Source: Verrucomicrobiota bacterium (GTDB taxonomy: Bacteria > Verrucomicrobiota > Verrucomicrobiia > Chthoniobacterales > SZAS-18). From it: 64,000 nt of DNA. Made by a program: the position numbers and the translations under genes. The notes under the pieces are model-generated. The model saw nothing but the letters and a program-made list of their open reading frames with translations. It was not told the DNA's origin and did not search any database. The DNA lies in NCBI GenBank assembly GCA_018240025.1, contig JAFEGM010000031.1, forward strand, positions 1 through 64,000, written 5' to 3'. Shown here in pieces: positions 53,351 to 60,381 of the stretch. Each line of letters opens with the position of its first letter. Position 1 is the stretch's first letter.

Positions 53351-53878
53351 GTGCGCCAACTGTTGTTGAACGAGGAGATCTACGACCGAGTCATCGAGGA
53401 ACTCGTGCCCGCGGCCCGGCGCTTTCTTTGGATCGTGACGGCCGACATCAAGGATCTGCACGTCGTGCGCGGACGCCGGGCCGTGCCGCTGCTTAAAATC
53501 CTCGCCGGGTTGGTCGAGCAGGGCGTAACGGTCCGACTCGTCCACGCGAAGGAACCCGGCCCGCGCTTCCGGCGCGATTTCGATCGCTACCCGGTGCTGG
53601 CGCAGAGCGAACTCTTCGAACGCGTCCTCTGCCCGCGGGTGCACACGAAGGCGGTCATTTGCGACGGCCGCCGCGCCTTCGTCGGCTCGCCCAATCTGAC
53701 CGGCGCCGGCATGGGCGCGAAGAATCCGGATCGCCGCAACTTCGAAGCCGGTTTCCTGACCGACGAAGCCGAGGACCTGCACCGGCTGATCGAATGGGTC
53801 GATGCGCTTTACCTCGGCCAGTTCTGCGGCCGCTGCCGGCTCCGCGCGCAATGCCCGGACCCGCTCGATCAAGGATGA
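53351..53878 (+). CDS. phospholipase D-like protein with a single HKD motif
   Basis: Protein of 175 residues with one PLD active-site motif, HTKAVICDGRRAFVGSPNLT (H98, K100, D105 and the downstream GSPN). Enzymes with a single HKD work as dimers, like Nuc-type endonucleases; the substrate could be DNA or phosphodiester lipid. The C-terminus has a small cysteine cluster (C159-x2-C162-x5-C168), perhaps metal binding. It starts with GTG at 53351, 46 bases after osmC. A heptamer tandem repeat begins at the last base of its stop codon. Confidence 0.85.
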   Translation: MRQLLLNEEIYDRVIEELVPAARRFLWIVTADIKDLHVVRGRRAVPLLKILAGLVEQGVTVRLVHAKEPGPRFRRDFDRYPVLAQSELFERVLCPRVHTKAVICDGRRAFVGSPNLTGAGMGAKNPDRRNFEAGFLTDEAEDLHRLIEWVDALYLGQFCGRCRLRAQCPDPLDQG

Positions 53879-53944
53879 AGGAGGAAGGAGGAAGGAGGAA
53901 GGAGGAAGGAGGAAGGAGGAAGGAGGAAGGAGGAAGGAGGAAGG
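53878..53944 (+). repeat. heptamer tandem repeat, AAGGAGG x 9.6
   Basis: Nine complete AAGGAGG copies plus AAGG, without interruption, covering 67 bases. The unit equals a strong Shine-Dalgarno sequence on the plus strand. A complementary tract of TTCC/CCTCC words lies at about 54011-54048, directly before the DUF5069 ATG, so the two can form a long hairpin. Seven is not a multiple of three, so copy changes would shift any frame through it. Confidence 0.95.
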
Positions 53945-54048
53945 CGCGTTGGGGGCGGAGGGCGGCGCGGAATGGCGAAAGTCGCGTGTCACTTCGCTGG
54001 CGCCGCGCGTCTTCCCTTCTTCCTTCCTCCTTCATCCTTCTTCCTTCC

Positions 54049-54486
54049 ATGAATCTCGCCCAACGCCCGCCTCGCAGTCCGCGCCTCCGCCTCGGAGGTT
54101 ACGTCATTCTTCCCCGCATTCTCGACAAAGGCCGCGCGGCGGCGGCGGGGACGCTGGGGGACTACAAGTTCGCGGGCAAGGGGCTGGACCGGCACTTCTT
54201 CGCGTTCACTGGGATCGCCTTCGAGGAGTTTCGCGACGAACTGGCGCAGGGGCGCAGCGACAGCGAGATGCTGGCCTGGGTGCAGGCGCGGGCGAAGAAT
54301 GCGGAGCCTTGGACGATCGCAGCCTGGAGCGCCTACCACGAGCAACGGGGGCCGGACAGCGATGCCGAAACGCTGGAGGTATTCCGCGAAATGGTCGGGA
54401 AGAACTCGACCTCGCGGGAGGACATCCGCACCTGGTTCGATCTGCTGGATCTGGACGATTACTGCTCGTTCGGCGGGAAGCCGTGA
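54049..54486 (+). CDS. DUF5069 protein
   Basis: Protein of 145 residues. It matches the DUF5069 pattern: RSPRLRLGGYVILPRILDKGRA at the start, GDYKFAGKGLDRHFFAF, and a helical second half ending LLDLDDYCSFGGKP. The family is common in Verrucomicrobia, Planctomycetes and relatives and has no known function. It has no signal peptide. The ATG at 54049 follows a pyrimidine-rich leader that is complementary to the upstream AAGGAGG array. Confidence 0.85.
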   Translation: MNLAQRPPRSPRLRLGGYVILPRILDKGRAAAAGTLGDYKFAGKGLDRHFFAFTGIAFEEFRDELAQGRSDSEMLAWVQARAKNAEPWTIAAWSAYHEQRGPDSDAETLEVFREMVGKNSTSREDIRTWFDLLDLDDYCSFGGKP

Positions 54487-54615
54487 GCCGTCGGCGCGGA
54501 ATGAAATTCCCTGAGACGCCTCGAACCGGTTCTCACGCATGGTGACGAACGCGAGCTTGTCGGCATCCGCCGAATGGGCTCGCGTCGAATCGCAGAACCC
54601 ACTACCTAATCCTCC

Positions 54616-55353
54616 ATGAACTTTCGCTCTCTCTTGTTCGCGGCGGCCGCGGCGGCCGTGCTCACCCTGCCGGCCCAGGCGCAGATCGATTCCGCGTACG
54701 GCCCGCTCCTGAAGAAATACGTCACGCCGCGCGGCGTGAAATACGGCGCCTGGAAGGCCAACGCGGCCGACCTGGCGGCGCTCGAGAAGGTCGTCGATTC
54801 CATCGCCAAGGCGCCGGCCTCGTCGGCCGCGTCGAAGGAACAGCAGGCCTTTCACCTCAACGCCTACAACGCTTGGATCCTGCGCGAGAAGCTGCGGGAG
54901 TACCCGGGCAATCAGCGGTTCAGCGTCCTGTCCGTGCTGCCGTATTTCAACAAGGCCGAGCGCATCACCGTGGCAGGGAAGAAGATGAGCTTCAACAATC
55001 TGGAGAACGACATCATCCGCCCGCGCTACAAGGACCCGCGCATCCACGCCGCCCTCAACTGCGCGGCCCAGAGCTGCCCGCCGCTGCTCAACGAGCCGTT
55101 CACGGCCAGCAAGCTCGACAGCCAGCTCGACGGCGTCGTCCGCCGCTGGGTGGCGATGGAAACCGGCGGCGTGCGCCTCTCGGCCGACAAGAAGTCGGCG
55201 GAAGTCTCCAAGATCTTCGATTGGTTCAAGGACGACTTCGCGGTGGTCGGCGGCGTCGTGCCCTTCATCAACAAGTATCGCCAGGAGAAACTCCCGGCCG
55301 ACGTGAAGCTCAGCTATCAGTCCTACGTCTGGAATCTGAACGAGGCGAAGTAG
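54616..55353 (+). CDS. DUF547 exported protein
   Basis: Protein of 245 residues with a signal peptide (MNFRSLLFAAAAAAVLTLPAQAQ, cleavage near residue 22). The DUF547 core is plain: AFHLNAYNAWILREKL, MSFNNLENDIIRPRYKDPRIHAALNCAAQSCPPL with the conserved NCAAQSCP cysteines, and IFDWFKDDF. Such proteins are periplasmic and of unknown function, sometimes considered thiol-protease-like because of the conserved cysteine and histidine. It converges on the ompH gene, with 12 bases between stops. Confidence 0.9.
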   Translation: MNFRSLLFAAAAAAVLTLPAQAQIDSAYGPLLKKYVTPRGVKYGAWKANAADLAALEKVVDSIAKAPASSAASKEQQAFHLNAYNAWILREKLREYPGNQRFSVLSVLPYFNKAERITVAGKKMSFNNLENDIIRPRYKDPRIHAALNCAAQSCPPLLNEPFTASKLDSQLDGVVRRWVAMETGGVRLSADKKSAEVSKIFDWFKDDFAVVGGVVPFINKYRQEKLPADVKLSYQSYVWNLNEAK

Positions 55354-55365
55354 GCCCCGCGCGGT

Positions 55366-56004
55366 TCAGTTCGATTTCGCCCGGGCGTCGGTGGCTGCAG
55401 CCGCCGGCGCCCGTTTGCTTTCCGCCTTCGCGGCGGGCTCGGGCTTCGGGCGCGATTCATTGAGCCGGCGGACGACGGTGGCGGTGAAATCGAAACCGGG
55501 CCGCGCCGAGAGGAGCAGGGGGACGCCGTTGAAGCTCCCGCCGCTGAGGTCGAAGACGAGGTCGTAGCCGTCCTGTTTCACCTGCTCCTGCACGACCCGC
55601 AGGATTTCCTCCACCAGGCCCTGGCGCAGGCGGGACGATTTCCCGGCCAGCTCCCGTTCGCGCGTTTGCCGCAGTTGGCCGAGCTCCCGCTCGAGTTCGC
55701 GGCAGGCTTCGATCCGCCCATCGCGCTCCTTCGTCTTCGCCTCGAGCTCGCTCGGCGGCGCGCTCGCCAGCGCACGGTTGAGCCGTTCGATCTCCTCCAG
55801 GAGCCTGCGCCGCTGCTCCAGACGCTCGTCCAGTTCCTTCCGGGCGGCGTCGCGGGATTCGAGCACGCGCAGTTCAGCGTCCCTGGTCTTGTGGAATTCG
55901 GCGAGGGCTCGGTTCAGATCGAAAGTTCCGACCTTGAGCTCCGCCCGGATCTGCGGGGCGACGAGCAGGAGGCCGGCGGAGAGGAGGCAGAGACGGAGGT
56001 TCAT
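55366..56004 (-). CDS. OmpH/Skp-family periplasmic chaperone
   Basis: Protein of 212 residues with a signal peptide (cleavage around residue 21, QIRA) and the OmpH opening KVGTFDLNRALAEFHKT. A long charged coiled coil follows (about 45-135), then a short C-terminal beta part (YDLVFDLSGGSFNGVPLLL). Skp/OmpH trimers hold unfolded outer-membrane proteins in the periplasm. The C-terminal tail after residue 185 is Lys/Ala/Pro-rich and probably disordered. The gene follows the anti-sigma-like gene by 76 bases on the same strand, suggesting control by the ECF sigma factor. Confidence 0.87.
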   Translation of the reverse strand: MNLRLCLLSAGLLLVAPQIRAELKVGTFDLNRALAEFHKTRDAELRVLESRDAARKELDERLEQRRRLLEEIERLNRALASAPPSELEAKTKERDGRIEACRELERELGQLRQTRERELAGKSSRLRQGLVEEILRVVQEQVKQDGYDLVFDLSGGSFNGVPLLLSARPGFDFTATVVRRLNESRPKPEPAAKAESKRAPAAAATDARAKSN

Positions 56005-56080
56005 GGGCTGTAGTGCGCGACCCGACGCGACGGCGCGCCGGGGGCGATGGGTGGTTGCATCCGCCGGCCGCGCGAACTCG

Positions 56081-56539
56081 TCAGAGTCCGCGGCCGCCGA
56101 GCGGTTGGAGGGGGCGGACCGCGGGCCAGCCCCCGTCCTGGGGAAGATGGAAGGACAGCGTCGGCGCCGGCACCGTGGCCACGAGTTCGAGGCGGATGTC
56201 GTCGTCCTCGAGCAGCGAGGTTTCGGCGCGCGGCGTGAGCAGCAAAGGCGAGAGCGAAAGCGCCTGAGGCCCGCTCCCGGCCCAATGCGATGCCGGGTCG
56301 GCCCGGCGCGTCCCGAACTGCTGCTGGAGGGCGCCGCAGGCCAGACAGATCACCGCGGCCACGGCCAGGAGCAGCCGCATTCCCTGGGCTGCCGCGGGCG
56401 TCGGCGTGGGCGGCAGTTCGGCCGCAAGCGCCCGCAGACGTTCGAGTCGATGGGCGGGAATCCCGCCGACCGGACCGAGCTGTGCATCGCGTCCGCGGGC
56501 GGTCTGGCGGAGCCAGGGCGTGAGCGAGTCATCCGTCAT
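56081..56539 (-). CDS. single-pass membrane protein, probable anti-sigma factor
   Basis: Protein of 152 residues. The N-terminal cytoplasmic part is about 53 residues (LTPWLRQTARGRD ... HRLERLRALAAELPP). One membrane helix (54-71, MRLLLAVAAVICLACGAL) follows, then a periplasmic tail. The gene start overlaps the end of an ECF sigma factor gene by 11 bases, the classic arrangement of a sigma/anti-sigma pair. No zinc-finger anti-sigma motif is seen, so the assignment rests on context and topology. Confidence 0.7.
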   Translation of the reverse strand: MTDDSLTPWLRQTARGRDAQLGPVGGIPAHRLERLRALAAELPPTPTPAAAQGMRLLLAVAAVICLACGALQQQFGTRRADPASHWAGSGPQALSLSPLLLTPRAETSLLEDDDIRLELVATVPAPTLSFHLPQDGGWPAVRPLQPLGGRGL

Positions 56540-57209
56540 GGCGCGTGAGATGGCGGCGTCGCAGGTGCACGAGCAAGGCCCGGCGCGCGCGGTGCAGGCG
56601 GGTGGCGACGTTCTTCGGGTGCAGCCGACAGACCTGCGCGATCTCTTCGCAGCTGAGGTCTCCGAAGAAGCGGAGCTGAATGAGCTCGCGTTCGGTCGGC
56701 GGCAAGTCTTCGAGCGCCTCGTGCAGGATCTCGGCCCGCTCACGGGCGGAGAGGATCTCGTCCGGCGCCGGCTGCGTGGAGGCGTGCAGTTCGACCTCGA
56801 GGTTCAAGGGCTCCACGCGGCCCGCACCTCGCTTGGTCGCGGTGAGCGCCCGATGGTGGTTGGACGCCTGGCGGGCGGCGATGCCGAAGAGCCAGCCGCG
56901 GAACGGTCCGCGGCCGGAAAAGGTGCCGGCGCTTCGCATCGCCGCCTCCAGGGTCAGTTGCGCGACGTCCTCCGCGTCTGCGGCCTCGAAGCTGCCATAG
57001 AGCCGATGCACGAAGCGGACGAGCAGCGGCCAGATTTGCGGAAAGAGTTCCTCCCACGCCGCCGCCTCGCCCGCCCGGCACCGCAGGCCAAGCGCCTCGA
57101 TTTCGTCCAACGCCCGATCGCCCGCCCGCTCGGTCGCGTTCGGAGACCACCACGGCTCGAAGAAGGCGGCGAGCGGAGTGAGCGCGGGTGCGGCGGAGGG
57201 TGACGTCAT
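56529..57209 (-). CDS. ECF-type RNA polymerase sigma factor
   Basis: Protein of 226 residues. Sigma region 2 covers about 45-120 (AWEELFPQIWPLLVRFVHRLYG, AEDVAQLTLEAA, PFRGWLFGIAARQASNHHR). Region 4 covers about 160-215 (EALEDLPPTERELIQLRFFGDLSCEEIAQVCRLHPKNVATRLHRARRAL, a helix-turn-helix). The longer open frame to 57539 has no sigma homology, so the ATG at 57209 is chosen. The membrane protein overlapping its end is the likely anti-sigma factor, and an OmpH chaperone gene follows, which fits envelope-stress control. Confidence 0.93.
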   Translation of the reverse strand: MTSPSAAPALTPLAAFFEPWWSPNATERAGDRALDEIEALGLRCRAGEAAAWEELFPQIWPLLVRFVHRLYGSFEAADAEDVAQLTLEAAMRSAGTFSGRGPFRGWLFGIAARQASNHHRALTATKRGAGRVEPLNLEVELHASTQPAPDEILSARERAEILHEALEDLPPTERELIQLRFFGDLSCEEIAQVCRLHPKNVATRLHRARRALLVHLRRRHLTRHDG

Positions 57210-57413
57210 CCTGCAGGTGAGTAGGAATCGCGCGCGGAATGATTCAGCTTTTTTTGCGCCAGCAGGACGCAGCTGGATCGGACCGCTGGTGAGGCCGCCA
57301 CATGCCCGGCGAGTTGAGCCGGCCCCGGCCGCATCCACAATCAACGCTCGTGTCATCGGCTGCCCGTCAGTCCCGGCTTGGCAATCTCGTCCGTTCCCCC
57401 CAAAAGAGCACTC

Positions 57414-57755
57414 ATGCCGACCGTCGAGCAGCATTTTGCCAAAGCCGAGCCGACGGTGCGCGCGATCTACGATGCCGTGCTGGCGGCGGCGGCGGAGCTG
57501 GGGCCGTTCGAGGAAGATCCGAAGAAGACCTCCATCCACCTCAATCGGCGCAGCGCGTTCGCTGGCGTGTCGACCCGCCGCAATGCACTCATTCTGACGG
57601 TGAAGTCGCGCTCCCAGCTCGGCAGCTCACGTCCGCACAAGCAGGAGCAGGCGTCCGCAAACCGGTGGCATGTGGACATCCGTCTGACCGCGCCGGCCGA
57701 GGTCGATGCGGAGGTGCGGACCTGGCTGGCGCATTCCTACGCGGAATCGGCCTGA
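57414..57755 (+). CDS. DUF5655-type small cytoplasmic protein
   Basis: Protein of about 113 residues. It matches DUF5655-like proteins (VEQHFAKAEPTVRAIYDAVLAAAAELGPFEEDPKKTSIHL-like pattern; ALILTVKSRSQL; WHVDIRLTAPAEVDAEVRTWLAHSYAESA), often found as stand-alone proteins near transport or methyltransferase genes. Function is unknown. M13 of the longer frame (57414) is the likely start. It stands alone between the sigma gene (divergent) and the M13 peptidase gene. Confidence 0.75.
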   Translation: MPTVEQHFAKAEPTVRAIYDAVLAAAAELGPFEEDPKKTSIHLNRRSAFAGVSTRRNALILTVKSRSQLGSSRPHKQEQASANRWHVDIRLTAPAEVDAEVRTWLAHSYAESA

Positions 57756-57872
57756 GGTTCGCAACTCCCACCGGGCAGGGGTGCGAAAATCCGTCGACTC
57801 CCCCAGCCGCTCCGCGCAGGGTATCGGGCCACCGTTTGGTCTCCCCCTTCCGCAACCATTCCACGCACTCGC

Positions 57873-59918
57873 ATGCTGCCCCGACTCCTCCCCTACGTTC
57901 TCGCCGCCGCCGCGGTCGCGCCCCTGCGCGGGGCGGACGCGCCGTCCTCCGCTGCCATCGACGTCCGCAACATGGACCTCAAGGTGAAGCCGTCGGACGA
58001 CTTCAATCGCTTCGCCAACGGCGGCTGGCTCGACACGCACCCCATCCCGCCGGACCTCGTTTCGTGGGGCGCGTTCGATGAACTGCGCGATCGGAACGTC
58101 GGCATCCTGCGCGACATCGCCTCCGAGGCCTCGACCAAATCCAAGGACGCTCCGGCCGGTTCGCGGCTGCGCGTGATCGGCGACTTCTACGCCAGCGGGA
58201 TGAACGAGGCGCAGCTCAAGTCCGAGGGCGCCAAGCCGCTCGATCCCGAGTTCGCCCGCATCGCCGCGGTCAAGGACGCGGCTGGGCTGGCCGCGCTCTT
58301 CGGCCATCTGCGGCAGCTCGGCGCAGACGTGGGCTTCGCCTTCTTCGGCGGGCAGGACGCCAAGGATTCGACCCAGGTCATCGGCCAGTTCGCGCAGGCG
58401 GGACTCGGCCTGCCGGATCGCGACTACTACGTCAAAGACGACGCCGATTCCGTGAAGCTGCGCGAGGGCTACCAGGCGCACATCGCCAAGATGCTGGCGC
58501 TCCTCGGCGACAAGCCGGAAGCCGCGGCCGATGCCGCCAAGCGGATCGTGACGCTGGAGACGGCGTTGGCCAAAGCCTCGCGCACCCGCGTGCAGCGGCG
58601 CGACCGCGAGGCGAACTACAACAAGATGACGGTGGCCGAGCTGACCGCGCTGGTGCCGGAGTTTCCGCTGGCCAAGTTCATCGAGAGCGCGCAGCCGCCG
58701 CCGCTCGGCCCGGTCAACGTCGGCCAGCCCGACTTCATGAAGGCCTTCAACCAGCTGGTGAAGGAGAGGCCGCTGGCGGATTGGAAGGACTACGCCCGCT
58801 GGCACTTGCTGCGCGCGGCGGCGCCGTATCTGAGCGACGAATTCGTACAGGCCGACTTCGAGTTCTACGGCCGCACGGTGACCGGCGCGAAGCAGCTCAA
58901 GCCGCGCTGGAAGCGGGTGGTCGAGAGCATGGACACCGGCATCGGCGAACTGCTCGGCCAGGAATACGTGGCGAAGACCTTCCCGCCCGAGGCCAAGCAG
59001 CGCGTGCTCGCGTTGGTCGAGAATCTGCGCGCCGCGCTCAAGGAGCGGATCGAGCAGCTCGACTGGATGACGCCCGCGACCAAGCAGGCGGCGCTGAAGA
59101 AGCTGGCCGCGTTCGGCGTGAAGATGGGCTATCCGGACAAGTGGCGCGACTACTCCAAGCTCGTCGTCGACCGCGGTCCGTACGTGCTCAACGTCCTGCG
59201 CGCCCGCCAGCATGAATACAAGCGCGTCGTCTCGCGCATCGGCCAGCCGGTCGACCGCACCGAGTGGGGCATGACCCCGCCGACGGTCAACGCCTACTAC
59301 CGCTCCTCGCTCAACGAGATCGTCTTCCCCGCCGGCATCCTGCAGCCGCCGTTCTTCTCGCTCTCGGCCGACGACGCGGTCAATTACGGCGGCATCGGCG
59401 CGGTCATCGGCCACGAGATGACGCACGGCTTCGACGATCAGGGCCGCAAGTCCGACGCCGACGGCAACCTCAAGGACTGGTGGGCGCCGGAGGATGCCAA
59501 GGCCTACAACGAGCGGGCCAGGCGGGTCATCGAGCAGTTCAATGCCTACAAGGTGCTCGACGGCCTCTCCGTGAACGGCGAGCTGACGCAGGGCGAGAAC
59601 ATCGCCGACCTCGGCGGCCTCAAGGTCGCCTACGCCGCCTTCCAAAAAGCCCAGGCCGCCAAGCCGGTCGCGGAGCGCGAGAAGAAGATCGACGGCTTCA
59701 CGCCCGCGCAGCGCTTCTTCCTCGGCTACGCCACGCTCTGGCGCCGCAACCTGACGCCCGAGAACACGCGCCTGCGGATCAAGACCGACCCGCATTCGCC
59801 CGCCGCGCTGCGCGTCAACGGTCCGCTCTCGAACATGCCGGAGTTCGCCGCCGCCTTTAATGTGCCGCCGGGCAGCCCGATGGCGCGCCCCGAGAGCGAG
59901 CGCGCCGCCATCTGGTGA
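57873..59918 (+). CDS. M13-family zinc metallopeptidase (PepO/neprilysin type)
   Basis: Protein of 681 residues with a signal peptide (MLPRLLPYVLAAAAVAPLRG). The zinc site is HEMTH (H514, E515, H518) within VIGHEMTHGFDDQGRKSDADG, and the third ligand glutamate is in ENIADLGGL about 65 residues later. NAYYRSSLNEIVFPAGILQPPF is the family's substrate-binding NAYY segment, and the C-terminal signature CRVW is replaced by ARPESERAAIW. The enzyme cleaves short peptides in the periplasm or outside the cell. It is followed by a repeat array at the convergent end with the next gene. Confidence 0.95.
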   Translation: MLPRLLPYVLAAAAVAPLRGADAPSSAAIDVRNMDLKVKPSDDFNRFANGGWLDTHPIPPDLVSWGAFDELRDRNVGILRDIASEASTKSKDAPAGSRLRVIGDFYASGMNEAQLKSEGAKPLDPEFARIAAVKDAAGLAALFGHLRQLGADVGFAFFGGQDAKDSTQVIGQFAQAGLGLPDRDYYVKDDADSVKLREGYQAHIAKMLALLGDKPEAAADAAKRIVTLETALAKASRTRVQRRDREANYNKMTVAELTALVPEFPLAKFIESAQPPPLGPVNVGQPDFMKAFNQLVKERPLADWKDYARWHLLRAAAPYLSDEFVQADFEFYGRTVTGAKQLKPRWKRVVESMDTGIGELLGQEYVAKTFPPEAKQRVLALVENLRAALKERIEQLDWMTPATKQAALKKLAAFGVKMGYPDKWRDYSKLVVDRGPYVLNVLRARQHEYKRVVSRIGQPVDRTEWGMTPPTVNAYYRSSLNEIVFPAGILQPPFFSLSADDAVNYGGIGAVIGHEMTHGFDDQGRKSDADGNLKDWWAPEDAKAYNERARRVIEQFNAYKVLDGLSVNGELTQGENIADLGGLKVAYAAFQKAQAAKPVAEREKKIDGFTPAQRFFLGYATLWRRNLTPENTRLRIKTDPHSPAALRVNGPLSNMPEFAAAFNVPPGSPMARPESERAAIW

Positions 59919-59924
59919 GCCGCG

Positions 59925-60270
59925 CCGACTCCGCGTTCGCCCACGACGTGCGGGACGCGCTCCGGGCGTCCGCGAGTCGCCCACGATCTCCGCGTTCGCT
60001 CACGACCTGGTAGGGCTGCTATGTCCTGGGCTGCGCGCGGACGCGCGGGAGCGCATCCCTACCGAGTCGTGGGCGGAGCTATGTCTTGGGCTGCGTGCGG
60101 ACGCGCGGGAGCGCATGCCTACCGAGTCGTGGGGGGAGCTATGTCTTGGGCTGCGCGCGGACGCGCGGGAGCGCATCCCTACCAGTCGTGGGCGGAGCTA
60201 TGTCTTGGGCTGCGCGCGGACGCGCGGGAGCGCATCCCTACCGGTCGTGGGCGGATGCGACTTCGTTTCC
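59925..60270. repeat. second ~60-bp repeat array (one forward, four inverted units)
   Basis: The forward part (59925-60014) includes GTCCGCGAG at 59968. It is followed by four inverted units with a 59-60 base period, each with GGGCTGCGCGCGGACGCGCGGGAGCGCATCCCTACC-type sequence (given in pieces; the core is shared with 38641-39240). As at the first locus, forward units precede inverted ones and the array sits between two convergent gene ends. The interval 59919-60381 holds no other convincing feature. Confidence 0.9.
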
Positions 60271-60381
60271 ACCTGTGCGGAGGCGCGAAGACACGTCCTT
60301 CGCAAACAAGACGGCGCAGCCGTCCCTGCTAGACGACTGCGCCGCTCTGGACTTCCGGCCGTGGACAGGCGGCCGGATCAC

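Noticed and set aside
47067..53369. A 2100-codon open frame on the plus strand opposite the giant exported-protein gene
   Set aside because: Arg/Ala/Glu-rich low-information translation with no domain or signal peptide. The opposite strand has a signal peptide, domain-like composition and tight gene spacing. High GC makes antisense frames long.
53877..54050. Coding sequence running through the heptamer repeat (polar Glu/Gly/Arg/Lys or Leu/Pro/Ser repeats)
   Set aside because: The frames arise from the repeat itself; the stop of the PLD gene and the clear DUF5069 start bracket it.
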